Below, one piece after another: positions 6,292 through 13,036 of a DNA stretch of 21,749 bases. The first letter of the stretch is position 1. Every line of letters starts with the position of its first letter. The DNA is from Desulfurococcales archaeon (GTDB taxonomy: Archaea > Thermoproteota > Thermoprotei_A > Sulfolobales > Ignisphaeraceae). The stretch spans positions 1 through 21,749 of the forward strand of contig JAMOOB010000027.1 of the NCBI GenBank assembly GCA_027066265.1, given 5' to 3'. The translations under genes were made by a program, and so were the position numbers. The notes beneath the pieces are model-generated. The model had not been told where the DNA came from, did no database searches, and saw only the letters and a program-made list of their open reading frames with translations.

Positions 6292-6774
6292 ATGGTTTCT
6301 GCTCAGGGGTTTGTCAATAGGTTGAAGAGGTTGGGTTTGGTGTGTAGGAAGGTTCGTGGTAGGGAGGAGTGGGTTTGTTGGGATCCTGAGAGGTGTTTCG
6401 AGGTTAAGGTGTTTGGGGATGTGAGGAGTGGGATAGTTGTTGAGATCGGTGGTGAGGGAGAGCTTTCGCAGGCAAGGGATTTCTGGAGCAGTGCAACGAT
6501 AGACGATCTGATCAAGGGTTTGGAGAGGATGAGCGGTGCTAGGAACGTTAGCTTGCGCCACGTCTATGAGAGCAAGCTACAGCTCTACTACCCGCTCGAG
6601 GATTGGGAGAAGGCTCTGAGATTCATCGAAGCGCTAACCAAGCTGAAGCCCGACTTCAAGATCACGAACCTCTACGGAGACGTGCTTCTAAGGATTGGTA
6701 ATAGGGACGTATCTATCAGGCAGTTCCTTGAAGAACTCGAAAAAGCGATGAAAGAAAGTGTTCCCGTAACCTAG
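6292..6774 (+). CDS. Soluble protein of unknown function (160 aa)
   Basis: Begins at ATG 6292 (MVSAQGFVNRLKRLGL), with a GGGCGAGG ribosome-binding site just upstream and a TATA box about 36 nt upstream. An in-frame ATG at 6157 would add 45 residues that look non-coding. The N-terminal part contains paired cysteines (residues about 18, 29, 35) and alternating strands around REEWVCWDPERCFEVKVFG, followed by a helical C-terminal half. No membrane segment is present. It converges on the gene at 6825-7478, with a palindrome copy in the short spacer between them. No family is recognised. Confidence 0.7.
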   Translation: MVSAQGFVNRLKRLGLVCRKVRGREEWVCWDPERCFEVKVFGDVRSGIVVEIGGEGELSQARDFWSSATIDDLIKGLERMSGARNVSLRHVYESKLQLYYPLEDWEKALRFIEALTKLKPDFKITNLYGDVLLRIGNRDVSIRQFLEELEKAMKESVPVT

Positions 6775-6797
6775 CACCGTTCAGCGAGCTTTGGTAT

Positions 6798-6809
6798 CCA
6801 CAGCTGTGG
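6798..6809. repeat. Palindrome CCACAGCTGTGG, copy in convergent spacer
   Basis: Perfect 12-bp palindrome (TCCACAGCTGTGGG with flanks) between two converging stop codons (6774 and 6825). Confidence 0.85.
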
Positions 6810-6824
6810 GCACGGCTCTATCCT

Positions 6825-7478
6825 CTACGCTTCTAGTATGTTTGCTTTGACGTGTCTAAGGTGGTAGAACTGTACTGGGATCGGTATTTCTTTTCCTCTG
6901 TAGTCCGGTATGCCTACGTGGATGTAGTGCTCTCCTTTAGCGATGTACTTATCCTCGATGTTCTTGAGCCATGCAAAGAGCGTTGGTAGCGATGGGACGG
7001 GGTATCCGTGCTTCCTCAGCTCGTTGGCTATGTATGGGTAGAGATCCTGTAGCGATACGACGAGGGCTGGGAGCGGTCGGTTCCTTAGGTGTGGGAACCT
7101 CTTGAAGAGCTCTTCGTTTAGATATCTACAGAACGCTTCCTCTACGGCTCTCTCAATCGCTTCGTCTGGGATATCGCGGTAGAGCGTCGTTCTCGGAATC
7201 AGGAGGTTTCTAACAGCTATCACTTGCTTGCCGAGCAAGTAGTCGTACCTCGTATTTTCACGCACAACCTTCTTGAGGAGCTCTACCTGGCGCGGTTCCG
7301 TAAGCGGTTCGTAGCCAGCATCAACGAGCTTCTCGTTGACGCGCTTCAGCAACTCGCCGAAGCTCATAGCATCGATGGGAAGCCTATCGCTCCCAGTCTC
7401 CAGAACCACCTCGTACAGAGCACCCTCAATCTCCGCAATACCAGGCTTCTTGAGGGAAGCACCCCTCTTTCTACCCAT
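6825..7478 (-). CDS. Basic protein of unknown function (217 aa)
   Basis: ATG at 7478 (MGRKRGASLKKPG) follows a GGTGGG ribosome-binding site by 4 nt, with a TATA box (7514-7519) 38 nt upstream. An open extension to 7610 runs through the palindrome and promoter and is not credited. The basic N-terminal tail is followed by two similar-looking helical segments, each with the pattern helix - proline-rich linker - tyrosine-rich helix (about 30-85 and 110-195), which may be tandem winged-helix-like domains. That is an inference. A palindrome copy sits about 34 bp upstream of its TATA box. No family is recognised. Confidence 0.75.
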   Translation of the reverse strand: MGRKRGASLKKPGIAEIEGALYEVVLETGSDRLPIDAMSFGELLKRVNEKLVDAGYEPLTEPRQVELLKKVVRENTRYDYLLGKQVIAVRNLLIPRTTLYRDIPDEAIERAVEEAFCRYLNEELFKRFPHLRNRPLPALVVSLQDLYPYIANELRKHGYPVPSLPTLFAWLKNIEDKYIAKGEHYIHVGIPDYRGKEIPIPVQFYHLRHVKANILEA

Positions 7479-7513
7479 TGAACCCACCGAGTACACGATA
7501 GCTATCGAGATAC

Positions 7514-7519
7514 TATAAA
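7514..7519 (-). promoter_or_regulatory. TATA box for the gene at 7478
   Basis: Minus-strand GTTTATAG, about 38 nt before the ATG. A palindrome is centred about 34 bp further upstream, the same arrangement as before the ATPase gene. Confidence 0.5.
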
Positions 7520-7543
7520 CTATGTTGTTCATGCTTGTCAATA

Positions 7544-7557
7544 TCCACAGCTGTGGA
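7544..7557. repeat. Palindrome TCCACAGCTGTGGA, copy upstream of a promoter
   Basis: Perfect 14-bp palindrome in the divergent spacer between genes starting at 7478 (minus) and 7671 (plus). Confidence 0.9.
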
Positions 7558-7630
7558 GAAACGAAGAAAGATGAACCAACTGCACACCCTCTCCTTTCTA
7601 TGGTTTTCATCTATATTTTTCTCAGAAAAA

Positions 7631-7638
7631 TTTTATAC
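7631..7638 (+). promoter_or_regulatory. TATA box for the gene at 7671
   Basis: AAATTTTATACC, centred about 36 nt before the ATG; GGGTGAGC at 7659-7666 is the ribosome-binding site in a short leader. Confidence 0.55.
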
Positions 7639-7670
7639 CTCGAAGGTGGAAGATGTCTGGGTGAGCTCGC

Positions 7671-8291
7671 ATGATCCAAATTAAGCCCGAGATCGAACCC
7701 GAGTTTCGCACAAAAGAATTTACAATTGCATGGCATACGATATACAACGAAATAAAAGTGGCGACAGCAAAGGACGAAAGTAATACTGTAGAACGAATAG
7801 GACAGTGGATACTGTGTAGCGATGAGAATCCGTTGAAGCTCAAATGGATACGTCGCATATGGGAAAGCTACCAAGATGAAGAAGACAAGGAAGACAAGTA
7901 TGTAGGTTATACTAAGGAAGTCAGTATCGCGGTAGATGTTGCGGTAACGTTGTGTGGTATAGAAATCGCCAGAATTCCGGTAACCTATAGCTACGTGGGT
8001 TACTACAAGAGTAAAGGGATTTTGTACGCGTTGGAACCTAAAGCAATTATACATACAACAAAAATGAGAATCAACGGTAAAGAAATTGATCTCAAAGAAT
8101 TAGCGTTATCAACATTTGAAGACGCTGAAAAGATTGTAGAGACGCTAAAGAGCGATATTGATACAGAAAGCGAGGCGGTGGAGGAGGAGCCCGTTGACGA
8201 TTTTGAGGCATGTATCGAAGAAACGTGCGTTAGATGTCATGTATATAGAGGAGAACACATAACGTATGCTTCGTGTAGCATACATCGCTGA
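7671..8291 (+). CDS. Protein of unknown function with C-terminal Cys/His cluster (206 aa)
   Basis: The start has a strong TATA box and a GGTGA motif. The body is mixed alpha/beta with a very charged middle (DEEDKEDKY). An acidic linker (about 155-177) leads to a C-terminal cluster C181, C186, C189, H190, C202, H205 that could bind zinc. The gene is clearly more A/T-rich than its neighbours, with AAA, ATA and GAA codons dominating where neighbours use AAG, ATC and GAG, suggesting separate acquisition. A hairpin and T-rich run at its end resemble a terminator. No family is recognised. Confidence 0.75.
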   Translation: MIQIKPEIEPEFRTKEFTIAWHTIYNEIKVATAKDESNTVERIGQWILCSDENPLKLKWIRRIWESYQDEEDKEDKYVGYTKEVSIAVDVAVTLCGIEIARIPVTYSYVGYYKSKGILYALEPKAIIHTTKMRINGKEIDLKELALSTFEDAEKIVETLKSDIDTESEAVEEEPVDDFEACIEETCVRCHVYRGEHITYASCSIHR

Positions 8292-8320
8292 TCCATGTTT
8301 TTCACATTTATTTTCTTTTT
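8264..8320 (+). terminator. Hairpin plus T-rich terminator between convergent genes
   Basis: GTATGCT (8264-8270) pairs with AGCATAC (8277-8283) around a 6-nt loop, followed by a T-rich run to 8320 that includes GTTTTTC and TTTATTTTCTTTTTA. It ends the plus-strand gene and abuts the stop of the minus-strand gene at 8319. Confidence 0.45.
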
Positions 8321-8768
8321 ATCTTCCGAATAGCCTGGATAGCAATCCTTTCTTCTTTTTCTTTTCTCCTTTCTTAGCTTTCTCGATGCATTTGCTGAGC
8401 TTCGTTGCTAGGTTCGCTATGTTTTTCTGGAGCTTGAGTTTCTTCCAGGTTCCTAGCTGTGTTGCTGGAACGGCTACGCATACTGTTGCTGCGTTGCAGA
8501 ACTCCTGTGGTAGGGGGCTGGTTCCCTTGCCGAGTATTGTTTCTTTGCACATTCCTAGCATCGATAGCGGTATGCCAACGATGTAGATCTTTCTGCATTC
8601 TTCGTCTAGTTGCGATAGGTATTGTTCTCCTAGGTACTCCTCGTACTTGCTTCGTGCGTGTATCCTAGCTGCGTCGTGTAGGCATACCAATATGCTTCTA
8701 AGGTTCTTGTCGCCGATCTTCAGCTCGTCGAGAAGCTTCTCTAGCTCGCTTCTCTCGGGTATGGGCAC
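8319..8768 (-). CDS. Protein of unknown function with lysine-rich tail (149 aa)
   Basis: Starts with GTG at 8768, 5 nt after GGTGA, with a CATAAAT TATA-like box at 8798-8804. The N-terminal half is helical and charged. The centre is more hydrophobic and has scattered cysteines (about residues 29, 58, 74, 91, 97). The C-terminus is a strongly basic amphipathic segment (KKGEKKKKKGLLSRLFGR) that could bind nucleic acid or the inner membrane face. No clear membrane span. It is downstream of the zinc-finger gene on the same strand but seems to have its own promoter. No family is recognised. Confidence 0.7.
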   Translation of the reverse strand: MPIPERSELEKLLDELKIGDKNLRSILVCLHDAARIHARSKYEEYLGEQYLSQLDEECRKIYIVGIPLSMLGMCKETILGKGTSPLPQEFCNAATVCVAVPATQLGTWKKLKLQKNIANLATKLSKCIEKAKKGEKKKKKGLLSRLFGR

Positions 8769-8828
8769 GTTCTCACCGCGAAGAAATGGTTTTTGAGATT
8801 TATGTGCGCGGAGACGTGTTTGCTACTG

Positions 8829-9152
8829 CTACTCTACGAGGATCTCGAGTTCTCTAGGGTTCCTACCCTCCAGGATCCCTCTCGCGATTTCTAGGAGCGT
8901 TGCTTTGCATGACTGGGATCTGTGGATGTGCATCAGCAAGCGTTGTCGGCTGGGAAAGGTCTTGCCGCATACCGGGCACGTGTTGCTTCTTATCCTGTTC
9001 AGCACCTTCTCCACGACCTTGCTGTAGGGCTTGATCATTCTCGTAAGCGTTCGCTCTCCGCTATCGAGCAACAGCTTCAGTAGCGGAGCCTCGTTCTTGA
9101 GGCTCACGCTCTCGCACCCCTTGCTTCTCCTACCTGTTCTCTTCTTCTGCAT
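8829..9152 (-). CDS. Small C2HC zinc-finger protein (107 aa)
   Basis: One classical finger core is visible: C59-P-V-C62-G-K-T-F then R-L-L-M-H75-I-H77 and C82, a C2HC variant of the C2H2 finger. It is flanked by a basic N-terminus (MQKKRTGRRSKG) and helices. Archaeal viruses often encode single-finger proteins that act as DNA-binding transcription regulators; that is the likeliest role here. The start at 9152 overlaps the end of the upstream membrane-protein gene by 49 bp, and no strong ribosome-binding site is present, so translation is probably coupled. A longer frame to 9449 lies antiparallel in phase over the membrane-protein gene and is not credited. Confidence 0.75.
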   Translation of the reverse strand: MQKKRTGRRSKGCESVSLKNEAPLLKLLLDSGERTLTRMIKPYSKVVEKVLNRIRSNTCPVCGKTFPSRQRLLMHIHRSQSCKATLLEIARGILEGRNPRELEILVE

Positions 9153-9550
9153 TTCGGCTGTGCCAGGGCTAGGAGCGCAACCATGGCGTTGGTGTAGATC
9201 GATAGCCGTAGCCAGATCCCGAGCTGGGCAACGGTATCGTTGATGGGCTGGGGAGCGATGCCGGCGATGTTCGTATCCACAGCTGTGGAGAAGTCCATGC
9301 ACGCCAGCAGAAAGCTTGCTTCCGAAGAAGCTACGAGCGATAGGCTCGCAACGATGTACCTCCACCACATCGGTGCTCCGAGCCTTGTTGCAAAGCCGAG
9401 CACGGAGAGGATCAGCAGAGCGATCGATATCGATAGAAACGCCGTCCATGCACAGGGAGAGACCACGACGACCACTAGGATCGACACCATCACCGCAACA
9501 TCGATGAACCCAACGATTCTCCTAAACCACTCACCGAAGCCCAACCCCAT
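9104..9550 (-). CDS. Four-helix membrane protein (148 aa)
   Basis: Begins at ATG 9550 (MGLGFGEWFRRIVG), preceded by GGTGGTGGG and a TATA box (9584-9590) about 37 nt upstream; a longer open frame to 9760 has no such signals. Hydrophobic helices lie at about residues 13-30, 34-52, 62-82 and 112-130, with a basic C-terminal tail (KCRRREQ). The palindrome copy at 9276-9289 lies inside the gene and encodes S-T-A-V-D between helices 3 and 4. It overlaps the zinc-finger gene by 49 bp. No family is recognised; a virion or host-membrane role is possible. Confidence 0.7.
   Translation of the reverse strand: MGLGFGEWFRRIVGFIDVAVMVSILVVVVVSPCAWTAFLSISIALLILSVLGFATRLGAPMWWRYIVASLSLVASSEASFLLACMDFSTAVDTNIAGIAPQPINDTVAQLGIWLRLSIYTNAMVALLALAQPKCRRREQVGEARGARA
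9276..9289. repeat. Palindrome TCCACAGCTGTGGA, copy inside membrane-protein gene
   Basis: Perfect 14-bp palindrome within the coding sequence, read as TCC-ACA-GCT-GTG-GA on the minus strand. Confidence 0.9.
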
Positions 9551-9583
9551 ACCCACCACCAAGAACCATCGACCATTACGCGA

Positions 9584-9590
9584 CTTATAC
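9584..9590 (-). promoter_or_regulatory. TATA box for the gene at 9550
   Basis: Minus-strand GTATAAG, centred about 37 nt before the ATG, with GGTGGTGGG between. The upstream spacer to 9722 also holds AT-rich CATATATAC near 9618, but I see no well-supported gene using it. Confidence 0.5.
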
Positions 9591-9722
9591 GCACTAACGC
9601 ATATATCTTCCCAACATATATACGTTGACAATACACCTGCCGAGCTATAGAAGCTAACAACCAATAAAATGAACTTAGTAGAGATATATAGCGTAACGAC
9701 AACGAAAGACATAGAGTCTCCG

Positions 9723-10100
9723 TTATCGATTCGAGACTCGATGCTTGAATACTGGTTCAAAGAAAGTTATGTCGTGAGGTTCTATTGTCCCTTTAGGCGA
9801 AACAATGAATGATACGTAAACCTTTGCATAGTACTTCTCGAGCTCGTGAAGATACTCTACAAATTCTTGCCACGTTAGAGCTCTATACCCCCTACGCATC
9901 AGCTCGGAATTCAACTCTTCAAATATCCCTTTAAACCCCCATATTTCAACATTGCCTACGATCACAGGCTCACCATATCTACCTGCTAACCTTAGGTATA
10001 CATCTTCTATCAGTTCTAGGATAGTTTGTGGCTCTGGTACATTCATCAGCATTTCAGCTAATTGCTTCTTTGCTTCTTCAGACGCGGTTCGTCTATGCAT
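9723..10100 (-). CDS. Helical protein of unknown function (125 aa)
   Basis: The ATG at 10100 follows GGAGGTAGGTG by 7 nt, with a CATAACC box 38 nt upstream. The product starts with a charged helix (ASEEAKKQLAEMLMNV), then two helices around RRGYRALTWQEFVEYLHELEKYYAKVYV, and a short beta-rich C-terminus. The middle resembles a winged-helix or HTH arrangement but is not diagnostic. It is divergent from the gene at 10216 across a 115-bp spacer. No family is recognised. Confidence 0.7.
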   Translation of the reverse strand: MHRRTASEEAKKQLAEMLMNVPEPQTILELIEDVYLRLAGRYGEPVIVGNVEIWGFKGIFEELNSELMRRGYRALTWQEFVEYLHELEKYYAKVYVSFIVSPKGTIEPHDITFFEPVFKHRVSNR

Positions 10101-10215
10101 AGCGTTTGCACCTACCTCCGTTGGTTACTGATTCGGTTATGAGGAGCTATTAATTTGGTGGGCATTCATAGCTAAGCTAATCAATCCTCTAGTCAAGAGG
10201 TTCTCGGTGGTGGGA

Positions 10216-10470
10216 ATGGCGAAGATAGCTCTCAACGTGGATGAGTTCGAGAAGTTGATGAAGGCGTACCAGGAGATCCTGAGCCCTAAGCGGTACTACG
10301 TGGTTACGGATGGTGTAGAGACCTTCATCTTCGTACCGATCAAAACGAGTAGACACCTTCACTACTACGAAGTGAAGGCACGTGGAGAGAACTACGAGAA
10401 GTTGCGAGCAATGCTCGAGCAGAGAGGATTCGTAGTCGTGCTGGGAGAAGTAACCTTCTTGCCAGGATGA
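10216..10470 (+). CDS. Small alpha/beta protein of unknown function (84 aa)
   Basis: ATG 10216 is chosen because GGTGGTGGG ends 1-4 nt upstream; the in-frame GTG at 10207 is less likely. The pattern helix - strand (KRYYVVTDGVETFIFVPI) - helix - strand (GFVVVLGEVTFLPG) suggests a small ferredoxin-like or similar fold. A short hairpin (CCTCT/AGAGG, 10186-10200) lies in the leader region. The TGA stop overlaps the ATG of a following micro-ORF (ATGATG). No family is recognised. Confidence 0.7.
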   Translation: MAKIALNVDEFEKLMKAYQEILSPKRYYVVTDGVETFIFVPIKTSRHLHYYEVKARGENYEKLRAMLEQRGFVVVLGEVTFLPG

Positions 10471-10556
10471 TGCAGAACCATCGTTTTGTTCGCTCAGAAC
10501 CGAACCAGATCCATCCCATGTTGCATCACCTATGTAAAAACCTTTTTGATGAATAA
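10470..10556 (+). CDS. Possible micro-protein 1 of a tandem pair (28 aa)
   Basis: ATG at 10470 overlaps the stop codon of the preceding gene. The 28-codon frame ends in MLHHLCKNLFDE. The last part coincides with a 24-bp direct repeat whose second copy also lies in a short frame (MLQQLCKYMLLLQ). The three differences between copies are all amino-acid changing, which argues that DNA rather than peptide is conserved. Weak support. Confidence 0.25.
   Translation: MQNHRFVRSEPNQIHPMLHHLCKNLFDE
10518..10541 (+). repeat. 24-bp direct repeat, copy 1
   Basis: Begins ATGTTGCATCACC and continues TATGTAAAAAC; matches copy 2 (10601-10624) at 21 of 24 positions, 83 bp apart. Both hold the AT-rich, TATA-like core CTATGTAAA. 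Confidence 0.7.
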
Positions 10557-10564
10557 ACTATCGC

Positions 10565-10654
10565 ATGGCGGAGAGTAGTGCACCATCACCACCATCAGCG
10601 ATGTTGCAACAGCTATGTAAATACATGCTTCTCTTGCAAGCAAAGACATGGTAA
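10565..10654 (+). CDS. Possible micro-protein 2 of a tandem pair (29 aa)
   Basis: ATG at 10565 opens a frame starting MAESSAPSPPSAMLQQLC and ending in KTW. No ribosome-binding site; an AATAAAC motif lies about 10 nt upstream. It contains copy 2 of the direct repeat. May be non-coding leader of the DHH gene instead. Confidence 0.25.
   Translation: MAESSAPSPPSAMLQQLCKYMLLLQAKTW
10601..10624 (+). repeat. 24-bp direct repeat, copy 2
   Basis: Begins ATGTTGCAACAGC and continues TATGTAAATAC; see copy 1. Lies about 190 bp before the DHH gene in a 343-bp stretch without a firm gene. Confidence 0.7.
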
Positions 10655-10748
10655 CGCTCGTGCAACGTTGTTATCCACGCTTCCTAGGAGATAGCTCTGC
10701 GGTTAAGCGAGTTCGAATCAATGTTCTATTGAGTGATGTGCCGAGGCG

Positions 10749-10756
10749 CTATATAC
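10749..10756 (+). promoter_or_regulatory. TATA box for the DHH phosphoesterase gene
   Basis: GCTATATACTG, centred about 61 nt before ATG 10814; it would give a leader of about 36 nt containing the hairpin at 10775-10791. Confidence 0.45.
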
Positions 10757-10774
10757 TGTACCACTCGGAGATGA

Positions 10775-10791
10775 GGTACGGAACACGTACC
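10775..10791 (+). promoter_or_regulatory. Leader hairpin before the DHH gene
   Basis: GGTACG pairs with CGTACC around GAACA, about 10 nt before the GGGGTGGAG ribosome-binding site of the gene at 10814. Could affect translation or mRNA stability. Confidence 0.4.
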
Positions 10792-10813
10792 GGATTGAAC
10801 GGGGTGGAGCCGG

Positions 10814-12094
10814 ATGAGCTGGAGCCCAATCCCGACCCAGACTCGAAGAATCATGGTGATACACGACACGGATGTGCATGGCATCAGCTGTGGCATCAAT
10901 GCGCTGTACGCACTAATGCGAAGCGGTATCGACGCCGAGGTCTACAGCCACTTCAGCACCAACCCACAGGAACCAGCAACAACCCCGCAAGCTGTGGCTA
11001 GCGTGATCGAGAACCTCGGTAACGTAGACATCGTGATGCTGGATATACCCGTCGACATCCGAAACCCGAAGCGTTACGTAGATGCGCTAGTATCGCACGC
11101 GCAGTTCAAGGGACGCGTGCTGTGGGCTGATCACCACGGTCACAGCCAGTGGGTTGACATCCTCAACAAGAGTGGTGTGATCGCTATCGTGGTGGGTAGC
11201 TCCTACGAGCTATCGATGTTGGTACCGAGGATGTATGGAAAGGTCGATAGCTTCACCGAGAAGTGGGCGCTCGTAGGCGCCGTGGCAGACTTCGACGAGA
11301 CGATAGCTGGTAGGGTATCGACATCGCTAGAAATCGATGTTGCTGAGTATCTGGATCAAGCAATGAAGTTCCAGCGAGAACGGCTAGCAGATGCTCTTGG
11401 GATCGGTACCGAGTACAGGCAGTACCTAGCGTCTCGTGGAAACGTCGGCGCTCTAAGCTACGCAATTGCTCAGCACGGAATCGAGCCAGATCAAGTAATT
11501 AACGTAGCAAAGACGCTGGTTCAGCCGATACAGCTACCGCCGTACCAAGTGGTTGGCGACGTAGTCTATACGATGGAGTTACCAGCACAAGGACTTGCAT
11601 GGAAGACAGCCTGGAAGCTATGCGCAGTAACTGGAGCGAAGGTAGCGATCGTACCAACGTTCAATCCACGCACCAACCAGTACGCAATCATAATTGCAAA
11701 GAACTGGAGAACGCCGGAAGTGACTGAAATCATTGAGCAGTACGTGAACACGAAGTTCGTCGGTAGGCAGATCGTTGGTCATCCAGGAGCGAGATCGGTA
11801 TCAATGATGTCTCTAGACGAGGCTAGGAGCATGATACCGACCATAGCTCGCGAGCTCGCAGAGATGATAACGTCCAGGATGTACACACCGCAAACGGTTA
11901 GGCTCATCAACGAAGCTTACGTGGCTAGAGCTCTACACGAAGACTTTCGCAGGATCGATCAGCAACACGGAGAGATCATAGCGTTGCTGAGAAGGATCGC
12001 TGAAGCGCTAGAGCGAGGAGCCTTAGCAAAGGAGCAACAGGTACAGTTGCTAAAGGAGCTGTATCAACGCGACGAGAGGACTCGGTACGACTGA
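10814..12094 (+). CDS. DHH/DHHA1-family phosphoesterase (426 aa)
   Basis: The DHH motifs appear in order: H17-D-T-D20-V-H22-G-I-S (motif I), D77 in VMLDIP, the signature D106-H107-H108 in LWADHHGHS, and D159/D161 in GAVADFDE. A DHHA1-like C-terminal motif GHPGARSVSM lies at about 322-331, followed by about 90 helical residues. These are the metal-binding and substrate-binding parts of RecJ/NrnA-type enzymes, which hydrolyse phosphodiester bonds in single-stranded DNA, short RNAs or cyclic dinucleotides. Motif I usually reads D-x-D-G; here the second Asp is His22. The start at 10814 follows GGGGTGGAG by 5 nt and an in-frame TGA lies just upstream; ATG 10853 would begin exactly at the motif-I strand. 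Repair/replication or removal of nucleotide signals are both possible. Confidence 0.85.
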   Translation: MSWSPIPTQTRRIMVIHDTDVHGISCGINALYALMRSGIDAEVYSHFSTNPQEPATTPQAVASVIENLGNVDIVMLDIPVDIRNPKRYVDALVSHAQFKGRVLWADHHGHSQWVDILNKSGVIAIVVGSSYELSMLVPRMYGKVDSFTEKWALVGAVADFDETIAGRVSTSLEIDVAEYLDQAMKFQRERLADALGIGTEYRQYLASRGNVGALSYAIAQHGIEPDQVINVAKTLVQPIQLPPYQVVGDVVYTMELPAQGLAWKTAWKLCAVTGAKVAIVPTFNPRTNQYAIIIAKNWRTPEVTEIIEQYVNTKFVGRQIVGHPGARSVSMMSLDEARSMIPTIARELAEMITSRMYTPQTVRLINEAYVARALHEDFRRIDQQHGEIIALLRRIAEALERGALAKEQQVQLLKELYQRDERTRYD

Positions 12095-12105
12095 ATCTGA
12101 ATTCT

Positions 12106-12140
12106 TTGACTAAGCAAATCTTCTTTTTGTCTGTCTCTCG
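12106..12140 (+). terminator. T-rich terminator after the DHH gene
   Basis: TCTTCTTTTTGTCTGTCTCTC (within 12119-12139) is a pyrimidine/T-rich tract shortly after the stop at 12094, as is usual for archaeal termination. Confidence 0.35.
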
Positions 12141-12157
12141 TTGGTGTTCCCCGAGAT

Positions 12158-12177
12158 CCGAGGGTAGAACCCCTCGG
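12158..12177 (+). promoter_or_regulatory. Leader hairpin before the gene at 12195
   Basis: CCGAGGG pairs perfectly with CCCTCGG around TAGAAC (7 bp, G/C-rich), ending 3 nt before the GGAGGGGG ribosome-binding site. No clear TATA box is visible upstream. A structured leader that controls ribosome access is plausible. Confidence 0.5.
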
Positions 12178-12194
12178 ACGGGAGGGGGATCCAT

Positions 12195-12935
12195 ATGCGC
12201 ACGATCCGCATGTTCCTGTACGATCCTTCGCATTTGGAGATATTTGACCGCATACTGAATAGATTGAGTACGATCAGTGCAAGCACACCAGAAACATGGC
12301 TACACTCGCCTTTGCTGGTGTTCGTTAATGACGACGGCAATGAGCGGTATCTACCACTCAATAGGTTGAGCAACTATGCGTTGGCACGGATAGGGAACAG
12401 CTTAGTGTTGCAGGAAACGGTTGATTGCTGTAACAAGGTGTACGGACTCATCGTGGAGCTCGATGTGGACGCAAGCGATAGCGATATTCGCAACGCGTTG
12501 AGAGAAGCGCTCAGACCGTACATCATTGTTACGATACCGCGTAGCAAATTCGAGTTCGTTGGACCGATCAAGACGACGTACGCACCGTGGCATTCGTCGC
12601 GATGCAAGATGTCTAGCCTCCGCGACCTGGTGCTCGTCGTAACGAATGCCTACGGAGAAACAGTTGCGGATCTAGCGGTGCGCAACGTTGACTCCAAGAA
12701 CATTGTGCGAAAGCACAATCTTGAACGTCTACGATCACTCGTATCGCAACTCGCGCAATACACGATAAAGATCATCAAGATGACAGTATATCAGTATGGC
12801 TTTGATGAGGAGTACGAGGAAAGCGCAGTAATAACGTTGAGGGATGCGATAGACGATGTAATGAACAGCGTCACAATGCTAGAGAAATGGATGGCGCTCA
12901 ATGCGATGGTTCCCGAAGCATGGATACGTATCTAA
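12195..12935 (+). CDS. Protein of unknown function (246 aa)
   Basis: The ATG at 12195 follows a long purine-rich ribosome-binding site (GGAGGGGGAT). ATG 12210 is an alternative start. The protein looks like a mixed alpha/beta N-terminal domain with several strands (LLVFVND, YGLIVELDVD, YIIVTIPR) and a helical C-terminal third ending in a hydrophobic amphipathic helix. The pair CC at residues 78-79 and C137 are its only clear cysteines. No membrane span or signal peptide. It is preceded by a stable hairpin in its leader. No family is recognised. Confidence 0.75.
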   Translation: MRTIRMFLYDPSHLEIFDRILNRLSTISASTPETWLHSPLLVFVNDDGNERYLPLNRLSNYALARIGNSLVLQETVDCCNKVYGLIVELDVDASDSDIRNALREALRPYIIVTIPRSKFEFVGPIKTTYAPWHSSRCKMSSLRDLVLVVTNAYGETVADLAVRNVDSKNIVRKHNLERLRSLVSQLAQYTIKIIKMTVYQYGFDEEYEESAVITLRDAIDDVMNSVTMLEKWMALNAMVPEAWIRI

Positions 12936-12994
12936 AACGATACCCAGTTAAGAGCATGGCGTGTATCAATAGCTACGAGCACCTGTCGCATGCC

Positions 12995-13000
12995 TTAAAT
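12995..13000 (+). promoter_or_regulatory. TATA box for the gene at 13037
   Basis: CCTTAAATGCG, centred about 39 nt before GTG 13037; GGTGA at 13026-13030 lies in the leader. Confidence 0.5.
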
Positions 13001-13036
13001 GCGTATTCTATGTAGATTGGTGGGCGGTGAGAAGGA

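Noticed and set aside
9274..9290. Palindromes as restriction sites (core CAGCTG)
   Set aside because: Elements usually avoid rather than gain restriction sites, and the conservation extends three or four bases beyond the 6-bp core on each side.
9669..9812. 47-residue plus-strand frame with coding-like composition
   Set aside because: It overlaps antisense by 90 bp the well-supported gene at 9723-10100 and has no ribosome-binding site. It deserves a look only if expression data show it.
10880..10891. CATCAGCTGTGG as another palindrome copy
   Set aside because: Only one half matches and the left arm has two mismatches; explained by the conserved DHH-motif codons (GIS-CG).
10648..11001. 117-residue plus-strand frame
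   Set aside because: Its second half overlaps the DHH catalytic region in another frame and is basic and low-complexity; no ribosome-binding site at its start.
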